Origin: Atherix ibis | Taxonomy: Eukaryota > Arthropoda > Insecta > Diptera > Athericidae | DNA length: 64,000 nt | Assembly: GCA_958298945.1 (NCBI GenBank) | Contig: OY282610.1 | Coordinates: 49,545,667-49,609,666, forward strand | Direction: 5' to 3' | Part shown: positions 12,640 to 26,101 of the stretch, piece by piece | How positions within the stretch are numbered: the first letter of the stretch is position 1 | Layout of the letters: the number at the start of each line of letters is the position of its first letter | Notes under the pieces: generated by a model | Told to the model about the DNA's origin: nothing | Seen by the model: only the letters and a program-made list of their open reading frames with translations | Databases searched by the model: none | Position numbers and translations under genes: made by a program

Positions 12640-15600
12640 TTGTCAATCCACGATTTTTTTGGTCCAAACCATGGAGAAACATTCAAAATGCTTAAATTGC
12701 TGAAAACTGCATCGATTTTGGCCGAAATTTGCGGAAAATACGATTTCTTGAAAAATGCAGTAAAATTGAAAATTTTCCTTTGGGGGACCCTTGGAAGATT
12801 TGTAATTTTTCTCGAAAACTTAACTTTTGTCAATCCACGATTTTTTTGGTCCAAACCATGGAGAAACATTCAAAATGCTTAAATTGCTGAAAACTGCATC
12901 GATTTTGGCCGCAATTTTCGGAAAATACGATTTCTTGAAAAATGCAGTAAAATTGAAAATTTTCCTTTGGGGGACCCTTGGAAGATTTGTAATTTTTCTC
13001 GAAAATTTAACTTTTGTCAATCCACGATTTTTTTGGTCCAAACCATGGAGAAACATTCAAAATACTTAAATTGCTGAAAACTGCATCGATTTTGGCCGAA
13101 ATTTTCGGAAAATACGATTTCTTGAAAAATGCAGTAAAATTGAAAATTTTCCTTTGTGGGACCCGTGGAAGATTTGTAATTTTTCTCGAAATTATAGCTT
13201 TTGTCAATCCACGATTTTTTTGGTCTAAACCATGGAGAAACATTCAAAATGCTTAAATTGCTGAAAACTGCATCGATTTTGGCCGAAATTTTCGGAAAAT
13301 ACGATTTCTTGAAAAATGCAGTAAAATTGAAAATTTTCCTTTGGGGGACCCTTGGAAGATTTGTAATTTTTCTCGAAATTATAGCTTTTGTCAATCCACG
13401 ATTTTTTTGGTCCAAACCATGGAGAAACATTCAAAATGCTTAAATTGCTGAAAACTGCATCGATTTTGGCCGAAATTTTCGGAAAATACGATTTCTTGAA
13501 AAATGCAGTAAAATTGAAAATTTTCCTTTGGGGGACCCTTTGAAGATTTGTAATTTTTCTCGAAAATTTAACTTTTGTCAATCCACGATTTTTTGGTCCA
13601 AACCATAGAGAAACATTCAAAATGCTTAAATTGCTGAAAACTGCATCGATTTTGGCCGAAATTTTCGGAAAATACGATTTCTTGAAAAATGCAGTAAAAT
13701 TGTAAATTTTCCTTTGGGGGACCCTTGAAAGATTTGTAATTTTTCTCGAAAACTTAACTTTTGTCAATCCACGATTTTTTTGGTCCAAACCATGGAGAAA
13801 CATTCAAAATACTTAAATTGCTGAAAACTGCATCGATTTTGGCCGAAATTTTCGGAAAATACGATTTCTTGAAAAATGCAGTAAAATTGAAAATTTTCCT
13901 TTGGGGGACCCTTGGAAGATTTGTAATTTTTCTCGAAAATTTAACTTTTGTCAATCCACGATTTTTTTGGTCCAAACCATGGAGAAACATTCAAAATGCT
14001 TAAATTGCTGAAAACTGCATCGATTTTGGCCGAAATTTTCGGAAAATACGATTTCTTGAAAAATGCAGTAAAATTGAAAATTTTCCTTTGGGGGACCCTT
14101 GGAAGATTTGTAATTTTTCTCGAAAATTTAACTTTTGTCAATCCACGATTTTTTTGGTCCAAACCATGGAGAAACATTCAAAATGCTTAAATTGCTGAAA
14201 ACTGCATCGATTTTGGCCGAAATTTGCGGAAAATACGATTTCTTGAAAAATGCAGTAAAATTGAAAATTTTCCTTTGGGGGACCCTTGGAAGATTTGTAA
14301 TTTTTCTCGAAAACTTAACTTTTGTCAATCCACGATTTTTTTGGTCCAAACCATGGAGAAACATTCAAAATGCTTAAATTGCTGAAAACTGCATCGATTT
14401 TGGCCGCAATTTTCGGAAAATACGATTTCTTGAAAAATTCAGTAAAATTGAAAATTTTCCTTTGGGGGACCCTTGGAAGATTTGTAATTTTTCTCGAAAA
14501 TTTAACTTTTGTCAATCCACGATTTTTTTGGTCCAAACCATGGAGAAACATTCAAAATACTTAAATTGCTGAAAACTGCATCGATTTTGGCCGAAATTTT
14601 CGGAAAATACGATTTCTTGAAAAATGCAGTAAAATTGAAAATTTTCCTTTGTGGGACCCTTAGAAGATTTGTAATTTTTCTCGAAATTATAGCTTTTGTC
14701 AATCCACGATTTTTTTTGTCCAAACCATAGAGAAACATTCAAAATGCTTAAATTGCTGAAAACTGCATCGATTTTGGCCGAAATTTTCGGAAAATACGAC
14801 TTCTTGAAAAATGCAGTAAAATTGAAAATTTTCCTTTGGGGGACCCTTGGAAGATTTGTAATTTTTCTCGAAAATTTAACTTTTGTCAATCCACGATTTT
14901 TTTGGTCCAAACCATGGAGAAACATTCAAAATGCTTAAATTGCTGAAAACTGCATCGATTTTGGCCGAAATTTGCGGAAAATACGATTTCTTGAAAAATG
15001 CAGTAAAATTGAAAATTTTCCTTTGGGGGACCCTTGGAAGATTTGTAATTTTTCTCGAAAATTTAACTTTTGTCAATCCACGATTTTTTTGGTCCAAACC
15101 ATGGAGAAACATTCAAAATGCTTAAATTGCTGAAAACTGCATCGATTTTGGCCGAAATTTTCGGAAAATACGATTTCTTGAAAAATGCAGTAAAATTGAA
15201 AATTTTCCTTTGGGGGACCCTTGGAAGATTTGTAATTTTTCTCGAAAATTTAACTTTTGTCAATCCACGATTTTTTTGGTCCAAACCATGGAGAAACATT
15301 CAAAATGCTTAAATTGCTGAAAACTGCATCGATTTTGGCCGAAATTTGCGGAAAATACGATTTCTTGAAAAATGCAGTAAAATTGAAAATTTTCCTTTGG
15401 GGGACCCTTGGAAGATTTGTAATTTTTCTCGAAAATTTAACTTTTGTCAATCCACGATTTTTTTGGTCCAAACCATGGAGAAACATTCAAAATGCTTAAA
15501 TTGCTGAAAACTGCATCGATTTTGGCCGAAATTTTCGGAAAATACGATTTCTTGAAAAATGCAGTAAAATTGAAAATTTTCCTTTGGGGGACCCTTGGAA

Positions 15601-17126
15601 GATTTGTAATTTTTCTCGAAAATTTAACTTTTGTCAATCCACGATTTTTTTGGTCCAAACCATGGAGAAACATTCAAAATGCTTAAATTGCTGAAAACTG
15701 CATCGATTTTGGCCGAAATTTGCGGAAAATACGATTTCTTGAAAAATGCAGTAAAATTGAAAATTTTCCTTTGGGGGACCCTTGGAAGATTTGTAATTTT
15801 TCTCGAAAACTTAACTTTTGTCAATCCACGATTTTTTTGGTCCAAACCATGGAGAAACATTCAAAATGCTTAAATTGCTGAAAACTGCATCGATTTTGGC
15901 CGCAATTTTCGGAAAATACGATTTCTTGAAAAATGCAGTAAAATTGAAAATTTTCCTTTGGGGGACCCTTGGAAGATTTGTAATTTTTCTCGAAAATTTA
16001 ACTTTTGTCAATCCACGATTTTTTTGGTCCAAACCATGGAGAAACATTCAAAATACTTAAATTGCTGAAAACTGCATCGATTTTGGCCGAAATTTTCGGA
16101 AAATACGATTTCTTGAAAAATGCAGTAAAATTGAAAATTTTCCTTTGTGGGACCCTTGGAAGATTTGTAATTTTTCTCGAAATTATAGCTTTTGTCAATC
16201 CACGATTTTTTTGGTCCAAACCATAGAGAAACATTCAAAATGCTTAAATTGCTGAAAACTGCATCGATTTTGGCCGAAATTTTCGGAAAATACGATTTCT
16301 TGAAAAATGCAGTAAAATTGAAAATTTTCCTTTGGGGGACCCTTGGAAGATTTGTAATTTTTCTCGAAAATTTAACTTTTGTCAATCCACGATTTTTTTG
16401 GTCCAAACCATGGAGAAACATTCAAAATGCTTAAATTGCTGAAAACTGCATCGATTTTGGCCGAAATTTTCGGAAAATACGATTTCTTGAAAAATGCAGT
16501 AAAATTGAAAATTTTCCTTTGGGGGACCCTTGGAAGATTTGTAATTTTTCTCGAAATTATAGCTTTTGTCAATCCACGATTTTTTTGGTCCAAACCATAG
16601 AGAAACATTCAAAATGCTTAAATTGCTGAAAACTGCATCGATTTTGGCCGAAATTTTCGGAAAATACGATTTCTTGAAAAATGCAGTAAAATTGAAAATT
16701 TTCCTTTGGGGGACCCTTGAAAGATTTGTAATTTTTCTCGAAAACTTAACTTTTGTCAATCCACGATTTTTTTGGTCCAAACCATGGAGAAACATTCAAA
16801 ATGCTTAAATTGCTGAAAACTGCATCGATTTTGGCCGAAATTTTCGGAAAATACGATTTCTTGAAAAATGCAGTAAAATTGAAAATTTTCCTTTGGGGGA
16901 CCCTTGGAAGATTTGTAATTTTTCTCGAAATTATAGCTTTTGTCAATCCACGATTTTTTTGGTCCAAACCATAGAGAAACATTCAAAATGCTTAAATTGC
17001 TGAAAACTGCATCGATTTTGGCCGAAATTTTCGGAAAATACGATTTCTTGAAAAATGCAGTAAAATTGAAAATTTTCCTTTGGGGGACCCTTGAAAGATT
17101 TGTAATTTTTCTCGAAAACTTAACTT
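12640..17126. repeat. Sat1 HOR: about 1,496-bp 8-mer, three copies
   Basis: A run of linked markers repeats three times: TGCGG with 'gaaaacttaac', then 'ggccgcaatttt', then a type B monomer with 'ctttgtgggaccc'. Copies begin near 12,640, 14,135 and 15,631, with spacings 1,495 and 1,496 bp (8 x 187). The 1-bp deficit comes from a six-T monomer near 13,590. The right part of the third copy has been remodelled into 374-bp dimers. Confidence 0.85.
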
Positions 17127-17500
17127 TTGTCAATCCACGATTTTTTTGGTCCAAACCATGGAGAAACATTCAAAATGCTTAAATTGCTGAAAACTGCATC
17201 GATTTTGGCCGAAATTTTCGGAAAATACGATTTCTTGAAAAATGCAGTAAAATTGAAAATTTTCCTTTGGGGGACCCTTTGAAGATTTGTAATTTTTCTC
17301 GAAATTATAGCTTTTGTCAATCCACGATTTTTTTGGTCCAAACCATAGAGAAACATTCAAAATGCTTAAATTGCTGAAAACTGCATCGATTTTGGCCGAA
17401 ATTTTCGGAAAATACGATTTCTTGAAAAATGCAGTAAAATTGAAAATTTTCCTTTGGGGGACCCTTGGAAGATTTGTAATTTTTCTCGAAATTATAGCTT
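16192..17500. repeat. Sat1 HOR: 374-bp dimers
   Basis: The marker 'aaccatagagaa' (normal 'aaccatggagaa') recurs near 16,219, 16,593, 16,967 and 17,341, exactly every 374 bp. It alternates with type B monomers. The changes 'cccttgaaagatt' and 'gaaaacttaac' are shared by the two central dimers. This is a two-monomer unit amplified at the right end of the 8-mer block. Confidence 0.8.
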
Positions 17501-18061
17501 TTGTCAATCCACGATTTTTTTGGTCCAAACCATGGAGAAACATTCAAAATGCTTAAATTGCTGAAAACTGCATCGATTTTGGCCGAAATTTTCGGAAAAT
17601 ACGATTTCTTGAAAAATGCAGTAAAATTGAAAATTTTCCTTTGGGGGACCCTTTGAAGATTTGTAATTTTTCTCGAAAATTTAACTTTTGTCAATCCACG
17701 TTTTTTTTGTTCCAAACCATGGAGAAACATTCAAAATGCTTAAATTGCTGAAAACTGCATCGATTTTGGCCGAAATTTACGGAAAATACGATTTCTTGAA
17801 AAATGCAGTAAAATTGAAAATTTTCCTTTGGGGGACCCTTGGAAGATTTGTAATTTTTCTCGAAAATTTAACTTTTGTCAATCCACGATTTTTTTGGTCC
17901 AAACCATGGAGAAACATTCAAAATGCTTAAATTGCTGAAAACTGCATCGATTTTGGCCGAAATTTTCGGAAAATACGATTTCTTGAAAAATGCAGTAAAA
18001 TTGAAAATTTTCCTTTGGGGGACCCTTGGAAGATTTGTAATTTTTCTCGAAAATTTAACTT

Positions 18062-20305
18062 TTGTCAATCCACGATTTTTTTGGTCCAAACCATGGAGAA
18101 ACATTCAAAATGCTTAAATTGCTGAAAACTGCATCGATTTTGGCCGAAATTTGCGGAAAATACGATTTCTTGAAAAATGCAGTAAAATTGAAAATTTTCC
18201 TTTGGGGGACCCTTGGAAGATTTGTAATTTTTCTCGAAAATTTAACTTTTGTCAATCCACGATTTTTTTGGTCCAAACCATGGAGAAACATTCAGAATGC
18301 TTAAATTGCTGAAAACTGCATCGATTTTGGCCGAAATTTTCGGAAAATACGATTTCTTGAAAAATGCAGTAAAATTGAAAATTTTCCTTTGGGGGACCCT
18401 TGGAAGATTTGTAATTTTTCTCGAAAATTTAACTTTTGTCAATCCACGATTTTTTTGGTCCAAACCATGGAGAAACATTCAAAATACTTAAATTGCTGAA
18501 AACTGCATCGATTTTGACCGAAATTTTCGGAAAATACGATTTCTTGAAAAATGCAGTAAAATTGAAAATTTTCCTTTGGGGGACCCTTGGAAGATTTGTA
18601 ATTTTTCTCGAAATTATAGCTTTTGTCAATCCACGATTTTTTTGGTCCAAACCATGGAGAAACATTCAAAATGCTTAAATTGCTGAAAACTGCATCGATT
18701 TTGGCCGAAATTTTCGGAAAATACGATTTCTTGAAAAATGCAGTAAAATTGAAAATTTTCCTTTGGGGGACCCTTGGAAGATTTGTAATTTTTCTCGAAA
18801 TTATAGCTTTTGTCAATCCACGATTTTTTTGGTCCAAACCATGGAGAAACATTCAAAATGCTTAAATTGCTGAAAACTGCATCGATTTTGGCCGAAATTT
18901 TCGGAAAATACGATTTCTTGAAAAATGCAGTAAAATTGAAAATTTTCCTTTGGGGGACCCTTTGAAGATTTGTAATTTTTCTCGAAAATTTATTTTTTGT
19001 CAATCCACGTTTTTTTTGTTCCAAACCATGGAGAAACATTCAAAATACTTAAATTGCTGAAAACTGCATCGATTTTGGCCGAAATTTTCGGAAAATACGA
19101 TTTCTTGAAAAATGCAGTAAAATTGAAAATTTTCCTTTGGGGGACCCTTGGAAGATTTGTAATTTTTCTCGAAAATTTAACTTTTGTCAATCCACGATTT
19201 TTTTGGTCCAAACCATGGAGAAACATTCAAAATGCTTAAATTGCTGAAAACTGCATCGATTTTGGCCGAAATTTGCGGAAAATACGATTTCCTGAAAAAT
19301 GCAGTAAAATTGAAAATTTTCCTTTGGGGGACCCTTGGAAGATTTGTAATTTTTCTCGAAAATTTAACTTTTGTCAATCCACGATTTTTTTGGTCCAAAC
19401 CATGGAGAAACATTCAGAATGCTTAAATTGCTGAAAACTGCATCGATTTTGGCCGAAATTTTCGGAAAATACGATTTCTTGAAAAATGCAGTAAAATTGA
19501 AAATTTTCCTTTGGGGGACCCTTGGAAGATTTGTAATTTTTCTCGAAAATTTAACTTTTGTCAATCCACGATTTTTTTGGTCCAAACCATGGAGAAACAT
19601 TCAAAATACTTAAATTGCTGAAAACTGCATCGATTTTGACCGAAATTTTCGGAAAATACGATTTCTTGAAAAATGCAGTAAAATTGAAAATTTTCCTTTG
19701 GGGGACCCTTTGAAGATTTGTAATTTTTCTCGAAAATTTAACTTTTGTCAATCCACGATTTTTTTGGTCCAAACCATGGAGAAACATTCAAAATGCTTAA
19801 ATTGCTGAAAACTGCATCGATTTTGGCCGAAATTTTCGGAAAATACGATTTCTTGAAAAATGCAGTAAAATTGAAAATTTTCCTTTGGGGGACCCTTGGA
19901 AGATTTGTAATTTTTCTCGAAAATTTAACTTTTGTCAATCCACGATTTTTTTGGTCCAAACCATGGAGAAACATTCAAAATGCTTAAATTGCTGAAAACT
20001 GCATCGATTTTGGCCGAAATTTTCGGAAAATACGATTTCTTGAAAAATGCAGTAAAATTGAAAATTTTCCTTTGGGGGACCCTTTGAAGATTTGTAATTT
20101 TTCTCGAAAATTTAACTTTTGTCAATCCACGATTTTTTTGGTCCAAACCATGGAGAAACATTCAAAATGCTTAAATTGCTGAAAACTGCATCGATTTTGG
20201 CCGAAATTTTCGGAAAATACGATTTCTTGAAAAATGCATTAAAATTGAAAATTTTCCTTTGGGGGACCCTTGGAAGATTTGTAATTTTTCTCGAAAATTT
20301 AACTT
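18062..20305. repeat. Sat1 HOR: 1,122-bp 6-mer, two partly matching copies
   Basis: The ordered markers TGCGG (18,062 and 19,184), 'attcagaatgctt' (end of that unit) and 'gattttgaccgaaa' (18,436 and 19,558) repeat at 1,122 bp (6 x 187). The fourth to sixth monomers differ between copies, including a type B unit present only in the first. Conversion or a second exchange is likely. Confidence 0.7.
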
Positions 20306-21427
20306 TTGTCAATCCACGATTTTTTTGGTCCAAACCATGGAGAAACATTCAAAATGCTTAAATTGCTGAAAACTGCATCGATTTTGGCCGAAATTTTCGG
20401 AAAATACGATTTCTTGAAAAATGCAGTAAAATTGAAAATTTTCCTTTGGGGGACCCTTGGAAGATTTGTAATTTTTCTCGAAAATTTAACTTTTGTCAAT
20501 CCACGATTTTTTTGGTCCAAACCATGGAGAAACATTCAAAATACTTAAATTGCTGAAAACTGCATCGATTTTGACCGAAATTTTCGGAAAATACGATTTC
20601 TTGAAAAATGCAGTAAAATTGAAAATTTTCCTTTGGGGGACCCTTGGAAGATTTTTAATTTTTCTCGAAATTATAGCTTTTGTCAATCCACGATTTTTTT
20701 GGTCCAAACCATGGAGAAACATTCAAAATGCTTAAATTGCTGAAAACTGCATCGATTTTGGCCGAAATTTTCGGAAAATACGATTTCTTGAAAAATGCAG
20801 TAAAATTGAAAATTTTCCTTTGGGGGACCCTTTGAAGATTTGTAATTTTTCTCGAAAATTTAACTTTTGTCAATCCACGATTTTTTTGGTCCAAACCATG
20901 GAGAAACATTCAAAATGCTTAAATTGCTGAAAACTGCATCGATTTTGGCCGAAATTTTCGGAAAATACGATTTCTTGAAAAATGCAGTAAAATTGAAAAT
21001 TTTCCTTTGGGGGACCCTTGGAAGATTTGTAATTTTTCTCGAAAATTTAACTTTTGTCAATCCACGATTTTTTTGGTCCAAACCATGGAGAAACATTCAA
21101 AATACTTAAATTGCTGAAAACTGCATCGATTTTGACCGAAATTTTCGGAAAATACGATTTCTTGAAAAATGCAGTAAAATTGAAAATTTTCCTTTGGGGG
21201 ACCCTTTGAAGATTTGTAATTTTTCTCGAAAATTTAACTTTTGGCAATCCACGATTTTTTTGGTCCAAACCATGGAGAAACATTCAAAATGCTTAAATTG
21301 CTGAAAACTGCATCGATTTTGGCCGAAATTTTCGGAAAATACGATTTCTTGAAAAATGCAGTAAAATTGAAAATTTTCCTTTGGGGGACCCTTGGAAGAT
21401 TTGTAATTTTTCTCGAAAATTTAACTT

Positions 21428-22175
21428 TTGTCAATCCACGATTTTTTTGGTCCAAACCATGGAGAAACATTCAAAATGCTTAAATTGCTGAAAACTGCAT
21501 CGATTTTGGCCGAAATTTTCGGAAAATACGATTTCTTGAAAAATGCAGTAAAATTGAAAATTTTCCTTTGGGGGACCCTTTGAAGATTTGTAATTTTTCT
21601 CGAAAATTTAACTTTTGTCAATCCACGTTTTTTTTGTTCCAAACCATGGAGAAACATTCAAAATGCTTAAATTGCTGAAAACTGCATCGATTTTGGCCGA
21701 AATTTACGGAAAATACGATTTCTTGAAAAATGCAGTAAAATTGAAAATTTTCCTTTGGGGGACCCTTGGAAGATTTGTAATTTTTCTCGAAAATTTAACT
21801 TTTGTCAATCCACGATTTTTTTGGTCCAAACCATGGAGAAACATTCAAAATGCTTAAATTGCTGAAAACTGCATCGATTTTGGCCGAAATTTTCGGAAAA
21901 TACGATTTCTTGAAAAATGCAGTAAAATTGAAAATTTTCCTTTGGGGGACCCTTTGAAGATTTGTAATTTTTCTCGAAAATTTAACTTTTGTCAATCCAC
22001 GTTTTTTTTGTTCCAAACCATGGAGAAACATTCAAAATGCTTAAATTGCTGAAAACTGCATCGATTTTGGCCGAAATTTACGGAAAATACGATTTCTTGA
22101 AAAATGCAGTAAAATTGAAAATTTTCCTTTGGGGGACCCTTGGAAGATTTGTAATTTTTCTCGAAAATTTAACTT
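21428..22175. repeat. Sat1 HOR: 374-bp dimer, two copies
   Basis: Copies are 21,428-21,801 and 21,802-22,175. Both contain 'ccacgttttttttgttcc' followed by 'gaaatttacggaaaa', offset by 374 bp. Related marker monomers occur alone near 17,688 and 18,997, so the variant arose elsewhere in the array and was then locally doubled. Confidence 0.8.
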
Positions 22176-23296
22176 TTGTCAATCCACGATTTTTTTGGTC
22201 CAAACCATGGAGAAACATTCAAAATGCTTAAATTGCTGAAAACTGCATCGATTTTGGCCGAAATTTTCGGAAAATACGATTTCTTGAAAAATGCAGTAAA
22301 ATTGCAAATTTTCCTTTGGGGGACCCTTGGAAGATTTGTAATTTTTCTCGAAAATTTAACTTTTGTCAATCCACGATTTTTTTGGTCCAAACCATGGAGA
22401 AACATTCAAAATGCTTAAATTGCTGAAAACTGCATCGATTTTGGCCGAAATTTGCGGAAAATACGATTTCTTGAAAAATGCAGTAAAATTGAAAATTTTC
22501 CTTTGGGGGACCCTTGGAAGATTTGTAATTTTTCTCGAAAATTTAACTTTTGTCAATCCACGATTTTTTTGGTCCAAACCATGGAGAAACATTCAGAATG
22601 CTTAAATTGCTGAAAACTGCATCGATTTTGGCGAAATTTTCGGAAAATACGATTTCTTGAAAAATGCAGTAAAATTGAAAATTTTCCTTTGGGGGACCCA
22701 TTGAAGATTTGTAATTTTTCTCGAAAATTTAACTTTTGTCAATCCAGAATTTTTTTGGTCCAAACCATGGAGAAACATTCAAAATGCTTAAATTGCTGAA
22801 AACTGCATCGATTTTGGCCGAAATTTTCGGAAAATACGATTTCTTGAAAAATGCAGTAAAATTGAAAATTTTCCTTTGGGGGACCCTTGGAAGATTTGTA
22901 ATTTTTCTCGAAAATTTAACTTTTGTCAATCCACGATTTTTTTGGTCCAAACCATGGAGAAACATTCAAAATACTTAAATTGCTGAAAACTGCATCGATT
23001 TTGGCCGAAATTTTCGGAAAATACGATTTCTTGAAAAATGCAGTAAAATTGAAAATTTTCCTTTGGGGGACCCTTGGAAGATTTGTAATTTTTCTCGAAA
23101 ATTTAACTTTTGTCAATCCACGATTTTTTTGGTCCAAACCATGGAGAAACATTCAAAATACTTAAATTGCTGAAAACTGCATCGATTTTGGCCGAAATTT
23201 TCGGAAAATACGATTTCTTGAAAAATGCAGTAAAATTGAAAATTTTCCTTTGGGGGACCCTTGGAAGATTTGTAATTTTTCTCGAAAATTTAACTT

Positions 23297-25914
23297 ATGT
23301 CAATCCACGATTTTTTTGCTCCAAACCATGGAGAAACATTCAAAATACTTAAATTGCTGAAAACTGCATCGATTTTGGCCGAAATTTTCGGAAAATACGA
23401 TTTCTTGAAAAATGCAGTAAAATTGAAAATTTTTCTTTGGGGGACCCTAGGAAGATTTGTAATTTTTCTCGAAAATTTAACTTTTGTCAATCCACGATTT
23501 TTTTGGTCCAAACCATGGAGAAACATTCAAAATACTTAAATTGCTGAAAACTGCATCGATTTTGGCCGAAATTTTCGGAAAATACGATTTCTTGAAAAAT
23601 GCAGTAAAATTGAAAATTTTCCTTTGGGGGACCCTTTGAAGATTTGTAATTTTTCTCGAAAATTTAGCTTTTGTCAATCCACGATTTTTTTGGTCCAAAC
23701 CATGGAGAAACATTCAAAATGCTTAAATTGCTGAAAACTGCATCGATTTTGGCCGAAATTTTCGGAAAATACGATTTCTTGAAAAATGCAGTAAAATTGA
23801 AAATTTTCCTTTGGGGGACCCTTGGAAGATTTGTAATTTTTCTCGAAAATTTAACTTTTGTCAATCCACGATTTTTTTGGTCCAAACCATGGAGAAACAT
23901 TCAAAATGCTTAAATTGCTGAAAACTGCATCGATTTTGGCCGAAATTTTCGGAAAATACGATTTCTTGAAAAATGCAGTAAAATTGAAAATTTTCCTTTG
24001 GGGGACCCTTGGAAGATTTGTAATTTTTCTCGAAAATTTAACTTTTGTCAATCCACGATTTTTTTGGTCCAAACCATGGAGAAACATTCAAAATGTTTAA
24101 ATTGCTGAAAACTGCATCGATTTTGGCCGAAATTTTCGGAAAATACGATTTCTTGAAAAATGCAGTAAAATTGAAAATTTTCCTTTGGGGGACCCTTGGA
24201 AGATTTGTAATTTTTCTCGAAAATTTAACTTTTGTCAATCAACGATTTTTTTGTCCAAACCATGGAGAAACATTCAAAATACTTAAATTGCTGAAAACTG
24301 CATCGATTTTGGCCGAAATTTTCGGAAAATACGATTTCTTGAAAAATGCAGTAAAATTGAAAATTTTCCTTTGGGGGACCCTTGGAAGATTTGTAATTTT
24401 TCTCGAAATTATAGCTTTTGTCAATCCACGATTTTTTTGGTCCAAACCATGGAGAAACATTCAAAATGCTTAAATTGCTGAAAACTGCATCGATTTTGGC
24501 CGAAATTTTCGGAAAATACGATTTCTTGAAAAATGCAGTAAAATTGAAAATTTTCCTTTGGGGGACCCTTGGAAGATTTGTAATTTTTCTCGAAAATTTA
24601 ACTTTTGTCAATCCACGATTTTTTTGGTCCAAACCATGGAGAAACATTCAAAATGCTTAAATTGCTAAAAACTGCATCGATTTTGGCCGAAATTTTCGGA
24701 AAATACGATTTCTTGAAAAATGCAGTAAAATTGAAAATTTTTCTTTGGGGGACCCTAGGAAGATTTGTAATTTTTCTCGAAAATTTAACTTTTGTCAATC
24801 CACGATTTTTTTGGTCCAAACCATGGAGAAACATTCAAAATACTTAAATTGCTGAAAAACTGCATCGATTTTGGCCGAAATTTTCGGAAAATACGATTTC
24901 TTGAAAAATGCAGTAAAATTGAAAATTTTCCTTTGGGGGACCCTTTGAAGATTTGTAATTTTTCTCGAAAATTTAGCTTTTGTCAATCCACGATTTTTTG
25001 GTCCAAACCATGGAGAAACATTCAAAATGCTTAAATTGCTGAAAACTGCAATCGATTTTGGCCGAAATTTTCGGAAAATACGATTTCTTGAAAAATGCAG
25101 TAAAATTGAAAATTTTCCTTTGGGGGACCCTTGGAAGATTTGTAATTTTTCTCGAAAATTTAACTTTTGTCAATCCACGATTTTTTTGGTCCAAACCATG
25201 GAGAAACATTCAAAATGCTTAAATTGCTGAAAACTGCATCGATTTTGGCCGAAATTTTCGGAAAATACGATTTCTTGAAAAATGCAGTAAAATTGAAAAT
25301 TTTCCTTTGGGGGACCCTTGGAAGATTTGTAATTTTTCTCGAAAATTTAACTTTTGTCAATCCACGATTTTTTTGGTCCAAACCATGGAGAAACATTCAA
25401 AATGTTTAAATTGCTGAAAACTGCATCGATTTTGGCCGAAATTTTCGGAAAATACGATTTCTTGAAAAATGCAGTAAAATTGAAAATTTTCCTTTGGGGG
25501 ACCCTTGGAAGATTTGTAATTTTTCTCGAAAATTTAACTTTTGTCAATCAACGATTTTTTTGGTCCAAACCATGGAGAAACATTCAAAATACTTAAATTG
25601 CTGAAAACTGCATCGATTTTGGCCGAAATTTTCGGAAAATACGATTTCTTGAAAAATGCAGTAAAATTGAAAATTTTCCTTTGGGGGACCCTTGGAAGAT
25701 TTGTAATTTTTCTCGAAATTATAGCTTTTGTCAATCCACGATTTTTTTGGTCCAAACCATGGAGAAACATTCAAAATGCTTAAATTGCTGAAAACTGCAT
25801 CGATTTTGGCCGAAATTTTCGGAAAATACGATTTCTTGAAAAATGCAGTAAAATTGAAAATTTTCCTTTGGGGGACCCTTGGAAGATTTGTAATTTTTCT
25901 CGAAAATTTAACTT
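23297..25914. repeat. Sat1 HOR: about 1,309-bp 7-mer, two copies
   Basis: Shared markers are 'gaccctaggaag' (23,445 and 24,753), 'aatttagctttt' in the next unit, 'aaaatgtttaaattg' (units 24,045 and 25,354) and 'gtcaatcaacg' (about 24,236 and 25,545). Offsets are 1,308-1,309 bp (7 x 187, minus 1 where a base is missing near 24,250). Confidence 0.8.
24840..25060. repeat. Cluster of single-base indels in Sat1
   Basis: Three 1-bp length changes fall within about 200 bp: an extra A near 24,855 (gctgaaaaactgc), a missing T near 24,998 (six Ts before ggtcc) and an extra A near 25,051 (ctgcaatcg). The sister 7-mer copy lacks all three. Either a short degenerate patch or residual assembly error fits. 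Confidence 0.7.
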
Positions 25915-26101
25915 TTGTCAATCCACGATTTTTTTGGTCCAAACCATGGAGAAACATTCAAAATGCTTAAATTGCTAAAAACTGCATCGATTTTGGCCGA
26001 AATTTTCGGAAAATACGATTTCTTGAAAAATGCAGTAAAATTGAAAATTTTCCTTTGGGGGACCCTTGGAAGATTTGTAATTTTTCTCGAAAATTTAACT
26101 T

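Noticed and set aside
13017..13803. Longer minus-strand frames of 137 to 192 codons in Sat1
   Set aside because: The type B change removes the minus-strand TAA, so the frame runs on into the next unit in another phase. The 192-codon case also uses a monomer with a shortened T tract. Both are mechanical effects of repeat variants.
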